A DNA stretch of 64,000 nucleotides from Laedolimicola ammoniilytica. Its GTDB lineage: Bacteria; Bacillota; Clostridia; Lachnospirales; Lachnospiraceae. Below are positions 8,916-17,636 of this stretch, one piece after another. The notes under the pieces are model-generated. The model saw only the letters and a list, made by a program, of their open reading frames with translations, was not told the origin of the DNA and did no database searches. Both the position numbers and the translations under genes were made by a program. The stretch covers positions 62,001 to 126,000 of the forward strand of contig NZ_JAOQKC010000005.1 in NCBI RefSeq assembly GCF_025567165.1, in the 5' to 3' direction. Within the stretch, counting starts at the first letter, position 1; every line of letters begins with the position of its first letter.

Positions 8916-9050
8916 ATCAGCCTCCGTGAAAAAATAATATTCTATGATATAGTCGCTCATGCTCCCATTGACATTTGCATCAGGCGAATATAAAAATGCA
9001 GCCTTAATGCGTTAGGAACCTTATCCCTCAACAAATGAAAAATGGTAAAC

Positions 9051-9467
9051 TTATATTTCTTCAACATCAATGACATGATATCCTTTTTGTTTTAATGCCT
9101 TTGCAAACAAACCCATTCCAGAAACTAACTTTCCAGTGAAGCTACCATCATATATCTGATTAACACCACAGGTAGGGCTTCTGGATTGTAATATAACTAA
9201 ATCAATCTCTTCATTCTGAATTTTCGATAATGCAACTGCCACTGCCTTATTATATTCTAAACTAACATCATTTCCGTTTTCATCAACTACTCTCCCATTC
9301 ACAATTTCTGCGCAGGGTCTGGGAGTTTCCATTCCTGCTAATACTTCCGGGCAGATAGAAATCACTTCTTTATCTTTTAAAAAATGGATAGCTGCTGAAT
9401 TTTTGTTGTTTTTCCCATTATATTTACAGTTCTCTCCCATAATACAGGCACTGACCAATACTTTCAT
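9051..9467 (-). CDS. DUF523 family protein
   Basis: The 138-residue protein begins MKVLVSACIMGENCKYNG and has the DUF523 pattern: conserved Cys in 'SACIMGENCKYNG', 'ICPEVLAGMETPRPCAEI' near 45-62 and 'LQSRSPTCG' near 100. These cysteines suggest a metal or cluster site, but the function of the family is not known. The start at 9467 has the site GAGGTGAC; the frame extends 14 codons further upstream without a signal. It stands alone between the Bce-like module and a group of small genes, so it is probably cargo. Confidence 0.85.
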   Translation of the reverse strand: MKVLVSACIMGENCKYNGKNNKNSAAIHFLKDKEVISICPEVLAGMETPRPCAEIVNGRVVDENGNDVSLEYNKAVAVALSKIQNEEIDLVILQSRSPTCGVNQIYDGSFTGKLVSGMGLFAKALKQKGYHVIDVEEI

Positions 9468-9588
9468 ATTTGTCACCTCAAAGCCCAATGGCTTGCTCGA
9501 ACAGTCCACAATAAAGTCCTTTAACGAATAGTCGAGATTACCAGTCTGTCAACGCACCATAGACGACAGTTCAAAAGCAAACTATGTG

Positions 9589-9765
9589 TTAAAGCAAACT
9601 ACCCTTTAACCCTTTTTTGAAAACCAGTACAGCTCTTTCGGTTCCCCAAAAAGACATCGTAACAAGTCGATAGCTTTCCTTTTCCATTTCTTCTATTTTT
9701 GCATTGATTTTCTCTGTTACATTTTCCACGGTAATTCCTTCTACTAATTCTGTCCGATACATCAT
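9589..9765 (-). CDS. Small hypothetical protein (58 residues)
   Basis: The frame starts MMYRTELVEGITVENVTEK and ends FKKGLKGSLL. A good ribosome site (ATGGAGGTAAAAT) precedes it. Composition is that of a soluble alpha/beta protein: a helix of charged residues (NVTEKINAKIEEMEKE) then a strand pair ('YRLVTMSFWGTERAVLVFK'). This shape recalls small DUF4177-like proteins, but no family is claimed. A longer reading frame over the same bases is Arg/Asn/Cys-rich and has no ribosome site. The gene ends 24 bases before the next upstream neighbour's 3' end, suggesting a shared transcript with the NTF2-like gene. Confidence 0.6.
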   Translation of the reverse strand: MMYRTELVEGITVENVTEKINAKIEEMEKESYRLVTMSFWGTERAVLVFKKGLKGSLL

Positions 9766-9789
9766 ATTTTACCTCCATAAGCACTCAAT

Positions 9790-10209
9790 TCAAAACCAAT
9801 TCGCTTTTTCTGCTTTGAATTGAGGGGTATCGCCTTCCTGGTATGGATTATAGGTATTGCGATTACACCCAAATTCTTTTAATGCCTTTATTTTATTATC
9901 CTCTGTCCATTCAACCAGCGAGATTCCATCAAATTCCTCTATACTTCCATTGTTCATTTCATTTTTGAAATACCACTCCACAATCGTTTGATCTCCCTTA
10001 TGAAAAAATTGCTTGATTTCCCAAATGACCACCTTGCCACGGGTATTCCATTCCTGAAACCAATGCTTTACTGTTTTTCGGTTGTTATACTGGGGACTCC
10101 AGCTTTCTGTATAGATTACATCTTCTGTAAAAATATCATCAATGCCCATATCCTGCTGATTGAGCCACATATCAAACCATAATCGGATTGTTTTTTCTCG
10201 TTCATTCAT
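9790..10209 (-). CDS. SnoaL/NTF2-like fold protein
   Basis: The 139-residue protein has the NTF2-like cone pattern: an N-terminal helix (EREKTIRLWFDMWLNQQD), an early 'FTEDVIYTESW' segment, the 'VKHWFQEWNT' helix and long strands ('VVIWEIKQFFHKGDQTIVEWYFKNEM', 'EEFDGISLVEWTEDNKIKALKEFG'). Many such proteins are small-molecule binding or isomerase-like enzymes; no catalytic residues can be assigned here. Ribosome site GAGGTG precedes the ATG. It lies directly downstream of the PadR/DUF2812 pair (13 bases) and is likely in the same operon. Confidence 0.75.
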   Translation of the reverse strand: MNEREKTIRLWFDMWLNQQDMGIDDIFTEDVIYTESWSPQYNNRKTVKHWFQEWNTRGKVVIWEIKQFFHKGDQTIVEWYFKNEMNNGSIEEFDGISLVEWTEDNKIKALKEFGCNRNTYNPYQEGDTPQFKAEKANWF

Positions 10210-10221
10210 GATATAAACACC

Positions 10222-10809
10222 TCACCATTCTTTTGTCTTACCTTCGCGTTTGTTCTGCATAACCTGGGTTTGATATACGAGAACAGGAATCAGAGAAACC
10301 AGGGCAAGCACACCAAAAACTACCGAACATTTTGCAACCGCAAATATTGCGAACATGAGCAATATCAGCAACCACGGATTACGCAGATTTCTGTAATAGT
10401 TTTCCTTGTCCTCATAAGAAGTATGAAGTTCAAACGGCTTACCGTCATTATCTTTTTCTACGATCAACAGTTCCCGATTAAAGGTGGTGGCATTTGTTGC
10501 TATGCGTCCGCCTTTTTCAGCCCATGGCCGTAGGCGTACTTTACCAACAGAGTAGTTCAGGTTGATGTTTTTATAAAATACTTTGTAACCCATCCCCTCT
10601 AAAAACTCATGATAATCGGATGCGTTGGCCTTCGATTTTTGCCCGATAAACTCCACGCAGTATTTTACCTGATCCGGTTTACACTCCTCAAATTCATACA
10701 ACATTTTTTCCGCCCGAATCAGACGATAGCCCTTTTCAGACATTTTATTCAGCCAATGTTCCTGGGCAGTCAACAAACCGCCAAAGAAACGATAATACTT
10801 TTTGCTCAT
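10222..10809 (-). CDS. DUF2812 membrane protein
   Basis: The 195-residue protein starts MSKKYYRFFGGLLTAQEHWLNKMSEKGYRL, the typical opening of DUF2812 proteins, followed by a cytoplasmic domain (to about 140) and two C-terminal membrane helices (about 145-182). Families of this kind occur next to PadR repressors in Firmicutes and are thought to take part in membrane stress or drug responses, but their function is unproven. Its ATG overlaps the stop of the PadR gene, so the two are translationally coupled. Confidence 0.85.
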   Translation of the reverse strand: MSKKYYRFFGGLLTAQEHWLNKMSEKGYRLIRAEKMLYEFEECKPDQVKYCVEFIGQKSKANASDYHEFLEGMGYKVFYKNINLNYSVGKVRLRPWAEKGGRIATNATTFNRELLIVEKDNDGKPFELHTSYEDKENYYRNLRNPWLLILLMFAIFAVAKCSVVFGVLALVSLIPVLVYQTQVMQNKREGKTKEW

Positions 10810-11129
10810 ACCGCACCTCCAATAATTCCATTAGCCACGCCTACAAGTTCATTGAGCCTTATCAGCTCCTTTTCTGCAATTTCTTTTCCTTGCGTTGTAA
10901 TGAGATATTCTTTTTTCCGTCCCGCACTATCTCCAAAAGGTGCAATCCAGCCTTTTTCCTGCAACGAGTTCAACGCACCATATAAAGTACCTGCCCCCAG
11001 CGTGAGCCGCCCTTTTGTATTGTCTTCAATAAATTGCATAACAGCATATCCATGTTTCGGGGTATAAAGGGAGAGCAAAATAAAGAATGTCACCTCTGTG
11101 AGCGCACCGCCTTTCGCATTGTCTCGCAT
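10806..11129 (-). CDS. PadR-family transcriptional repressor
   Basis: The 107-residue protein has the PadR winged helix: 'TEVTFFILLSLYTPKHGYAVMQFIED' (11-36), 'GAGTLYGALNSLQEKGWI' recognition helix (about 45-62) and the wing 'GRKKEYLITTQGKE'. PadR proteins repress a nearby operon and are released by a ligand or stress. The start has a strong site (GGAGGCAGGTGTT). The promoter immediately upstream contains a perfect 10-bp inverted repeat that overlaps -10 and -35, which fits autorepression of this PadR/DUF2812/NTF2 operon. Confidence 0.9.
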   Translation of the reverse strand: MRDNAKGGALTEVTFFILLSLYTPKHGYAVMQFIEDNTKGRLTLGAGTLYGALNSLQEKGWIAPFGDSAGRKKEYLITTQGKEIAEKELIRLNELVGVANGIIGGAV

Positions 11130-11144
11130 AACACCTGCCTCCTT

Positions 11145-11191
11145 ATTACGGTTACTGTAATAAATATATCACTAACCGTAATAGAAGTCAA
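11145..11191 (-). promoter_or_regulatory. PadR operon promoter with overlapping operator
   Basis: Minus strand: TTGACT (11191-11186), 17-base spacer, TATATT (11168-11163). The inverted repeat ATTACGGTTA (11145-11154) / TAACCGTAAT (11173-11182) is perfect over ten pairs and brackets the -10 element. It ends just before the PadR ribosome site. Confidence 0.8.
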
Positions 11192-11216
11192 TAATGATCC
11201 AAAATATAACAGCAAA

Positions 11217-11248
11217 CTTAAAAAGCGGGGCAGCACACGCCGCCCCGC
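11217..11248 (-). terminator. Terminator after the first PFENDT permease gene
   Basis: GCGGGGC pairs with GCCCCGC (11248-11242 with 11231-11225, minus strand), followed by TTTTTAAG. It lies 14 bases after the permease stop codon and closes the transporter operon. Confidence 0.8.
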
Positions 11249-11261
11249 CGATCCTATATGC

Positions 11262-13646
11262 TTATTCCATCGCTCGCATTTCTTCCACAAGCGATTGATT
11301 TTTCTGCCTGCGCATTGTCCAGAAGGACAGGATGACCTCCAGGCCAAACAGCACCAGAACGAACAGCCCCATTTGCAGGAAGGGGAAGGAATATGGCATG
11401 ATCGCTCCATGGAAAGTCATTTCGCTGAATTTTCGAGCAGCTATCATTGCAATCGGGAGGCCGACTGCCAGAGTTGCCAGCGCAGCAGAAAACGCATAGC
11501 AAATTCCCTCATAGATGGTCATTTGACAGAGCTGCTTTCTGGTCAGACCGATGGCGCGAAAGACGCTGTTTTCCCTCTTTCTGGACATCTGATTGGAGAG
11601 GGTGGTGTTGATGAGATTGACCACGCCAAAGAGGAACACCAGCCAGGACAGCGCCTGAAAACCTCCAAAAACGACCCTGTTTTCCATTTCCTCATAATCC
11701 TTATGTATCCCAATGGTATCCAAGTCAAGATCCGGATTGGAAGAAATGATCGCACTCAGACTGTTTTCAATCTGCTCCGCCTTTTGGGGATCGCTGACAA
11801 TGCTCCAGGAATAATCAAAACAATCGATCATAGGCATTGCTTCCTGAAATAGCTCTTTGGTTGCAACAATGCAGGTGCTGTCCAATGCCAGAGGACCATG
11901 ACCATTTTTAAGCCCATCGTTTATGAGCAGACCGGAAACAGTGACAGGAATCTCTTGATCCCCTATGGTAAGTTTGATAACTGACCCCACATCTACACCG
12001 ATCATATCTTCTGCATAATCCATATCAAGTGCAATACTATGGGAATCTTGAGGTAAAGTTCCGGACACAAGCGCCGCTTCCATTTGATCCCTGTTTCGGT
12101 CACTCAACAGATCACACATTCCGCCGGAAGAACTTTCCTCATTTTCAAACCGCACATGAACCGCCTGACGATTTTCTATCACATCTGTTACGCCATCCAC
12201 GGCCAGCACCTCCTGCCGAAGCGCTTCATTCAAAGGATTTCCTTTTGACATCACCTCATATTCTGTTTTTTCAGAATGGATATAGATTTTATAATCCCCA
12301 TCCGGAAAATACTGTCTTGCGATCCGCTCCGGCGAACGAACCAAAAGAATAGAAGCTGTCACCAAAAGGATCACCCCGCCCAGACTCAGGGAAGCCACGA
12401 TACTGATCGTCTTTTTGCGGTCACGCCTGAAATTTGCAATTCCCATGGAGAGGGGATTTAACCGCATATTCTTCTTATGTGTGTGGGCCTTTCCGCTCTG
12501 ATTGCCGGTAAAGCGGACTGCTTCAATCGGGGAGATACTGGCGGCAATCTTTACCGGTCTGCGGATCGCAATGGATACCATAAACCAGCCAAGCAGTGCA
12601 GTCAAAACAATCGCGGCTGCATAAAATAGCAGATTAAACCCACGGGGAAACAGTGCAAACCCGGCTGCACATCCCAGCAAAATACCGATACCAATGCCAG
12701 CCCATCCTAAGAAACGGCCTTCTTTTTTGACAATACGGCGGATCTGTTTTGGCGTTGTGCCGATGGTCCGCAGTTGTCCATAGCTTTGGATTTTATCATT
12801 GATAGAAATTCGGAAGATACTTTGTATCACAACATACCCTCCGATGATGACCAGAACTGCAATTCCGGCAACCAGCGCCAGCATACTGACATTCACAGGC
12901 TGCTTATAGAACTTCATATAGCTGAGGTTCATGATCGGCATTTCCAGCTGATATTCCTTGGCAATCTCCCTGCTGCGGGCAGTCAGCTCTGTTTCATCCA
13001 TTTGCTGCTCATTCTTAAAATGCACATAGGCTCGATAATCAGCGGGGTCATAGCCGCTCCATCCTTTCAGGGCTTCTTTGGAAAGAAGGATGGAAGATCC
13101 ATTTACCTCTTTTTCCTTATAGCCTTCCATAATGCCAGTCACCGTGTATTCTCCGTGAAAGCTCTCGCTGCTTAGCATAACCTTTTCGCCAATCCCGGCG
13201 TCTGCAGCATAGTTGGAAAGGAAATAACGGCTCACCACCACCTCATCCTCCTTTTGGGGCAGTCGGCCTTCCAGCAGCTTCATCTGGTCACGGGCAATAT
13301 ACATCGTTTCCTCATCACAATAGATATAGGAGGCATTGTATCCCTGCTCCGCAGGTTCCACAGCCAGCATATAATACTCTCCTACCCTTGAGAAGTCATC
13401 CAGCCCCTTCAGGGTGGACACATCTTCCTCAGTAATCCTGGTATAGACCGCCTCATAAGTATCCTCCACATGATTTTTCTCTATCTGCCGGGTAGACAAA
13501 GCCATCACAATCGAAAAACAGATCAGACAGGATGCCAGCGCAACGGCGATCACCACCATCAAATTCCGGCGTTTTTCGCTTTTCAAACTTTTTCTTGCCA
13601 GTTTCCTGACAATATTTCCTGTATCATTTTCAAATGGTACTGTCAT
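11262..13646 (-). CDS. FtsX-like permease with N-terminal PFENDT motif (1 of 4)
   Basis: The 794-residue protein has two FtsX modules. Module one: a helix at about 28-49, an extracytoplasmic domain, then three helices (about 250-380). Module two repeats this from about 415, ending with three helices near the C-terminus. The N-terminus MTVPFENDTGNIVRKLARKS is shared with three other large permeases nearby. Conserved coupling segments 'LRTIGTTPKQIRRIVKKEG' and 'FRAIGLTRKQL' would contact an ATPase. The start at 13646 has AAAGGAG at the right distance; an ATG nine bases upstream is too close. The last gene of a likely ATPase-permease-permease operon. Confidence 0.88.
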   Translation of the reverse strand: MTVPFENDTGNIVRKLARKSLKSEKRRNLMVVIAVALASCLICFSIVMALSTRQIEKNHVEDTYEAVYTRITEEDVSTLKGLDDFSRVGEYYMLAVEPAEQGYNASYIYCDEETMYIARDQMKLLEGRLPQKEDEVVVSRYFLSNYAADAGIGEKVMLSSESFHGEYTVTGIMEGYKEKEVNGSSILLSKEALKGWSGYDPADYRAYVHFKNEQQMDETELTARSREIAKEYQLEMPIMNLSYMKFYKQPVNVSMLALVAGIAVLVIIGGYVVIQSIFRISINDKIQSYGQLRTIGTTPKQIRRIVKKEGRFLGWAGIGIGILLGCAAGFALFPRGFNLLFYAAAIVLTALLGWFMVSIAIRRPVKIAASISPIEAVRFTGNQSGKAHTHKKNMRLNPLSMGIANFRRDRKKTISIVASLSLGGVILLVTASILLVRSPERIARQYFPDGDYKIYIHSEKTEYEVMSKGNPLNEALRQEVLAVDGVTDVIENRQAVHVRFENEESSSGGMCDLLSDRNRDQMEAALVSGTLPQDSHSIALDMDYAEDMIGVDVGSVIKLTIGDQEIPVTVSGLLINDGLKNGHGPLALDSTCIVATKELFQEAMPMIDCFDYSWSIVSDPQKAEQIENSLSAIISSNPDLDLDTIGIHKDYEEMENRVVFGGFQALSWLVFLFGVVNLINTTLSNQMSRKRENSVFRAIGLTRKQLCQMTIYEGICYAFSAALATLAVGLPIAMIAARKFSEMTFHGAIMPYSFPFLQMGLFVLVLFGLEVILSFWTMRRQKNQSLVEEMRAME

Positions 13647-13688
13647 TTTGATCATCTCCTTTAAGTCTTATATTTCTGCTGTCAGCAA

Positions 13689-13718
13689 AGCGGCGGCTTC
13701 ACATCGGAAGCCGCCGCT
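13689..13718 (-). terminator. GC-rich hairpin between two permease genes
   Basis: A perfect 12-bp stem (AGCGGCGGCTTC with GAAGCCGCCGCT, loop of six) lies six bases after the stop of the upstream permease gene. Only TTTG follows on the minus strand, so it is a weak terminator at best; it may stabilise the upstream message and reduce expression of the distal permease. Confidence 0.55.
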
Positions 13719-13723
13719 TCTGG

Positions 13724-16108
13724 TTAGTCCATGGTCTTGATCCGCTCTACAAGGGAAAGCCGTTTAGAGTAACGGACAGCAACCACAGAGAAAATTCCGG
13801 TCACGACCAAAAGTGCCAGAACAAAAACAACCGTTTCCATCAAAGGGAATTGATAGGACAGTTCCCCAAAAATATTAAAGCTGCTGATCACATAGTCAAA
13901 AATCCAGCCCAGGATTCCGCCAATGCCAACTGACAAAAATACCGTAACCCCTGCGTACCACAGGCATTCTGCGATCAGCATACGGGAAACCTGCTTTCCG
14001 GTCATTCCCACAGACTGCAAAATCCCAAGCTCCTGCTGCCTTGCCAGCAGATTGGTCATCAGGGTGTTGACCAGATTTACCATGGAGAACACAAACAGGA
14101 ACGCCAGCAGCAGATAAACACCGCGGGTCATCATCTTTAGCTGCGATTCCAGGGATGCCGCATGGTCTGCTCTGGAAAAGACCGTCAGCACCGGATTTTC
14201 CAGCAGGCTGAAAATAGACGCCCTGAGCGCATCCGAGTCCTCCGAGGTATGGACATTCCAAACGGCCTCCCTGTTCTCAATATCCGGGTAGAGTTGATCG
14301 GCCAGTTCTTCTGTAAGGGTAAACAGGCCCCATGCGCCGGTGCCTGATGTTACTGACGGTTTCGCAATCCCCATGACCGTTACTTCTATGGCCTTACCGT
14401 CCATGGATTCAAAGGTCAGCACATCCCCGACCGCAGGCGTATAGCCATAAAACATACTTAAAAGATGATCTTCCGAATCAGTCACGATCACACCGTTGTT
14501 TGCGGCAAGCTCCTCATAATCTACGCTGCCCTGTTCCAGATTTTCCTCCGGCAGCCATTGTTCCATCTGCTCTCTGTCAAATACAGGGAACTTTAATGCA
14601 ACACTTTCCTGGGGGAATTTCACCGTTGCGGATGTTACTTCATGGCTGGTGATAGATTCCACACCATCTATGGCAAGAAGCTCCTGACGAAGTTCTTCTG
14701 TCAATGGATTTTCACGCGCGATGGCAGGCAATCCTTCCGCGCCTCCCGAATCCATCCAGCTGACCTCATAGTTGCAGTGATCTCCCATGGCTTCTATCGC
14801 CATCTTTTCGGGACTGATGGAGTTGAGTACCGTAGCGGCTGTTACCAGAAACACACCCGTCAATCCCAGAGATACCAGAGTGATGACCGTCTTTTTCCTG
14901 CTCCGCCTAAAGTTCATCTGTGCCATGGAGAACGGCGTAATGCGGTGGTTTTTCTGATCCTTCCGGTCTGTTGCCGTTTCATAACCACTGGAGCGGACCG
15001 CTTCGATTGGGGATACCCTCGCCGCCATGCGGACAGGCGCATGAATGGACAGAAATACCGTCAGGGCGCAGGCTGCTGCGGTCGCAGCCAGATAGGGCAG
15101 ATTGCCCATCCAGCTCCAATGTGCCGGGAAAATAGCAAACCCGATAGCCCCTCCAACCAAAAGCCCCAGTGGGATACCGCAAAGAGATAACAGCAATCCC
15201 TCCCGCCGCACGATCCGCCGGATCTGTTTTGGTGTTGTGCCGATCACTTTCAGGCGTCCATATTCCCGCATTTTGCCCTTTACGGAAATGAAAAAGATAC
15301 TGTAAATGACCACGGCACAGGCAACCAGCAAAAGGATTGCCACGGGAATGTAATATTTCATCACACCGGACTTAAAGCCCTGCATATCGAAATAGTTGGA
15401 ACTGTAAAAAATCTGATCCTCTGAGACATCGTTGGCAGAAAGGAATGCTGCAATATCCGCCTTGAGCTGCTCCAGCTCCATACTATCAGCACCAGTATAA
15501 CGAAGCCGAAATTCAAACAGCGGCTCTCCCTGCGCCATCTCCTCCACAAATGCTTCAGATACATAAAGCTGGAACATACGGGAGTCATTCTCCACATCCA
15601 TGATACCGCTGACGGTGTAGGTCTGCTTTCCGTTTCCAAGATTCACTTCTATGGTCTGCCCGACTTCTGCGGGGATTTCAAAATAATCAAGAAATGCCCG
15701 TTCTACCAGAATTTCATTGGCAGCCTGCGGAAGTGTCCCAGTAAAGGAAGGCTTCTTACCCAATTCCATCCAGTTGGCATCCGCATACTCCACAGTCAGA
15801 ACTCTGTCACCATAGCGGGCAGAACCGTAATTCTGGGAAAGGCCCCAGCGTTCCACTTCCGGGCAGTCTTTCAGTCTTTCAATCGTATCACGGTCACAAT
15901 TCACCACAACCGCCTGATACTGTCCCCGAATGTCCGCCTCCAGTTTTCTGTCACTTCCCGCTCCTGCACAAAAAATCGCTGCCATCAAAGCGGCTGCCAG
16001 AGCGATCGTTACGATCACAAACAGGTTGCGCCGCTTATCTGTCTGAATGCTTCGTGACGCCAATTTTTTAATGACCGGCCCTGTATCATTTTCAAAAGGC
16101 AATGTCAT
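13724..16108 (-). CDS. FtsX-like permease with N-terminal PFENDT motif (2 of 4)
   Basis: The 794-residue protein begins MTLPFENDTGPVIKKLASRS and has the same two-module layout as its neighbour: a first helix (about 29-48), a large outside domain, three helices, a second helix (about 405-430) and a second outside domain, then three helices. The coupling segments 'LKVIGTTPKQIRRIVRREG' and 'LQSVGMTGKQV' are present. Identical length to the previous permease and clear similarity indicate tandem duplication. The start at 16108 is fixed by GGAGGTGGCAGAC. It starts 15 bases after the ATPase stop, so the two are certainly co-transcribed. Confidence 0.88.
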   Translation of the reverse strand: MTLPFENDTGPVIKKLASRSIQTDKRRNLFVIVTIALAAALMAAIFCAGAGSDRKLEADIRGQYQAVVVNCDRDTIERLKDCPEVERWGLSQNYGSARYGDRVLTVEYADANWMELGKKPSFTGTLPQAANEILVERAFLDYFEIPAEVGQTIEVNLGNGKQTYTVSGIMDVENDSRMFQLYVSEAFVEEMAQGEPLFEFRLRYTGADSMELEQLKADIAAFLSANDVSEDQIFYSSNYFDMQGFKSGVMKYYIPVAILLLVACAVVIYSIFFISVKGKMREYGRLKVIGTTPKQIRRIVRREGLLLSLCGIPLGLLVGGAIGFAIFPAHWSWMGNLPYLAATAAACALTVFLSIHAPVRMAARVSPIEAVRSSGYETATDRKDQKNHRITPFSMAQMNFRRSRKKTVITLVSLGLTGVFLVTAATVLNSISPEKMAIEAMGDHCNYEVSWMDSGGAEGLPAIARENPLTEELRQELLAIDGVESITSHEVTSATVKFPQESVALKFPVFDREQMEQWLPEENLEQGSVDYEELAANNGVIVTDSEDHLLSMFYGYTPAVGDVLTFESMDGKAIEVTVMGIAKPSVTSGTGAWGLFTLTEELADQLYPDIENREAVWNVHTSEDSDALRASIFSLLENPVLTVFSRADHAASLESQLKMMTRGVYLLLAFLFVFSMVNLVNTLMTNLLARQQELGILQSVGMTGKQVSRMLIAECLWYAGVTVFLSVGIGGILGWIFDYVISSFNIFGELSYQFPLMETVVFVLALLVVTGIFSVVAVRYSKRLSLVERIKTMD

Positions 16109-16122
16109 GTCTGCCACCTCCT

Positions 16123-16788
16123 TTATCCAACGATTTTGCCATCCTCAATCCGCACGATACGGTCTGCAAGCTGGGCAATGGCATCATTATGTGTGATCAT
16201 CACCAGCGTCTGGTTAAATTCACGACTCGTTCTCTGCAAAAGCCCCAACACATCGGCGCTGGTCCTGCTGTCCAGGTTTCCAGTGGGTTCATCGGCAAGG
16301 ACGATAGCGGGCTTTGACACCAGAGCGCGGGCGATAGCCACACGCTGCTGCTGGCCGCCGGAGAGGTTGTTTGGCATATTCTTCAGCTTATCCTCCAGTC
16401 CCAGCATGGACACCACATCCGCCATGAATTTCTGATCCACCGTATCCCCATCCAGTTCCACGGGCAAAACGATGTTCTCATGAACATTTAGGATCGGCAC
16501 CAGATTGTAGTTCTGGAAAATAAAGCCGATATTGCGACGGCGGAATATGGTAAGCTGCTCGTCGTTCATCTTCGCCAGCTCCTTATCCCGCACCATCACG
16601 CTGCCGGAGGTGGGGGTATCCAAACCGCCCATCATGTGAAGCAGGGTGGACTTACCGGAGCCGGAAGTGCCGACCACCGCCACAAATTCGCCCTCCTCCA
16701 CAGAGAAGTTCACGCCATCCAGGGCGCGGGTAATGTTCGGCTCTGTGCCGTAGTATTTTTTAAGATCAGTTGTCTGCAAAATTTTCAT
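16123..16788 (-). CDS. MacB/LolD-type ABC transporter ATP-binding protein
   Basis: The 221-residue ATPase has Walker A GTSGSGKST (40-48), Q-loop FQNYN (91-95), signature LSGGQQQR (142-149), Walker B IVLADEP (162-168) and the switch His near 200 (MITHN). It is the only ATPase in the island of four PFENDT permeases and therefore probably powers several of them. Such transporters act by mechanotransmission on extracytoplasmic peptides or lipoproteins rather than by classical transport. Upstream lies the first of two 98-bp repeats with the regulator box, so expression is probably under the nearby two-component system. Confidence 0.92.
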   Translation of the reverse strand: MKILQTTDLKKYYGTEPNITRALDGVNFSVEEGEFVAVVGTSGSGKSTLLHMMGGLDTPTSGSVMVRDKELAKMNDEQLTIFRRRNIGFIFQNYNLVPILNVHENIVLPVELDGDTVDQKFMADVVSMLGLEDKLKNMPNNLSGGQQQRVAIARALVSKPAIVLADEPTGNLDSRTSADVLGLLQRTSREFNQTLVMITHNDAIAQLADRIVRIEDGKIVG

Positions 16789-16806
16789 AACAGTTACCTG
16801 CCTTTC

Positions 16807-16904
16807 TTAATTTGTTGAGTATAGAGTAAAGAGCAAATGTTGCAGAATTGTCCTAAATGGCATGAAAATCTATGGTGAATTGCTTCAATTTTAGGACAAT
16901 TCAT
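16807..16904 (-). promoter_or_regulatory. 98-bp repeat unit with regulator box, copy 2 (ATPase promoter)
   Basis: Contains TTCTGCAACATTTG (16847-16834, minus strand), a TATACT-like -10 (16823-16818) and an upstream inverted repeat in which GAATTGTCCTAAA (from 16902 down) matches TTTAGGACAATTC next to the box. Identical at 95 of 98 positions to 17526-17623. Confidence 0.8.
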
Positions 16905-16985
16905 ATTCTTATTGAACAAGCAACTTTTTTATTGCATTGCTTCATGTATACGCTTGCTTTTGTTGATAAGATCATTATAAAACCC

Positions 16986-17020
16986 AAATGTCCGAGAAAT
17001 GTTACAACGCTCGGACATTT
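16986..17020 (-). terminator. Terminator after the DUF1648-like gene
   Basis: A perfect 11-bp stem (AAATGTCCGAG with CTCGGACATTT, loop of 13) lies about 60 bases after the stop of the small membrane gene; TTTGGGTTTT follows on the minus strand. A T/A run flanks it on the other side as well, so it could also act in the other direction. The remaining bases between 16905 and 17081 hold nothing else that I can recognise. Confidence 0.55.
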
Positions 17021-17081
17021 CAAAAAAATTTACAGCGGGCATCCAGAAATAACTGTCCGCCGAAACATACTACACGATTTT

Positions 17082-17498
17082 TTAGATAGATTGATTGTGA
17101 AATAATTTCAATCCAATCACCACATTTATCATAAATTCCACAATGAGAATTATACTAATGGCAACATTAAAATTACATAAGTTATATAACCCGATATAGA
17201 TTTCACAAGTAAGAAATACAACTTGCAGACACAAATTTAGGTATGCCACTAAATACTCGTTAGTTCTATTCCACAATCTAAACAGGAACCTTGTAAAAAT
17301 AGGTTTTCCAGCAAAAGCAAAAAGCACTGACAATACCGGTACTAAAAATATATAGTAAGAATCTACTGCATTTCTGGGGGATGTACCTGCCCATTGAATT
17401 GCTATATTATCAGGAACAACGAAAAATAAAACAATAGATAAAATAACATTGATTATTAAAATGATTGTTGTTGCTTTGCAAAAATTGATTTTTTTCAT
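17082..17498 (-). CDS. Small membrane protein with DUF1648-like segment
   Basis: The 138-residue protein has four membrane helices (about 8-28, 46-66, 84-105, 110-130). Between helices one and two the sequence 'VPDNIAIQWAGTSPRN' matches the pattern 'lPd.ipihW...G' of DUF1648/SdpI-type proteins, some of which confer immunity to membrane-active peptides. It is A/T-richer than its neighbours and is framed by two almost identical 98-bp repeats, which suggests that it was inserted into the operon by duplication of the promoter region. The immunity role is inference. Confidence 0.7.
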   Translation of the reverse strand: MKKINFCKATTIILIINVILSIVLFFVVPDNIAIQWAGTSPRNAVDSYYIFLVPVLSVLFAFAGKPIFTRFLFRLWNRTNEYLVAYLNLCLQVVFLTCEIYIGLYNLCNFNVAISIILIVEFMINVVIGLKLFHNQSI

Positions 17499-17525
17499 GG
17501 TGTTTTCTCCTGTTATAAGTGTGCC

Positions 17526-17623
17526 TTAATTTGTTGAGTAAAGAGTAAAGGGCAAATGTTGCAGAATTGTCCTAAATGGCATGAAAATCCATGGTGAATT
17601 GCTTCAATTTTAGGACAATTCAT
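17526..17623 (-). promoter_or_regulatory. 98-bp repeat unit with regulator box, copy 3
   Basis: Same unit as 16807-16904 with three mismatches. Core box TTCTGCAACATTTG at 17566-17553 on the minus strand; TTTACT as possible -10. It lies directly before the DUF1648-like gene (start 17498) and directly after the frameshifted permease (stop 17637). Confidence 0.8.
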
Positions 17624-17636
17624 TTTGCAGTAAGAC

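Noticed and set aside
9599..9784. 61-codon frame ending FQKRVKG on the minus strand
   Set aside because: Arg/Asn/Cys-rich and without ribosome site; the 58-residue frame at 9589-9765 starts right after GGAGG and has natural composition.
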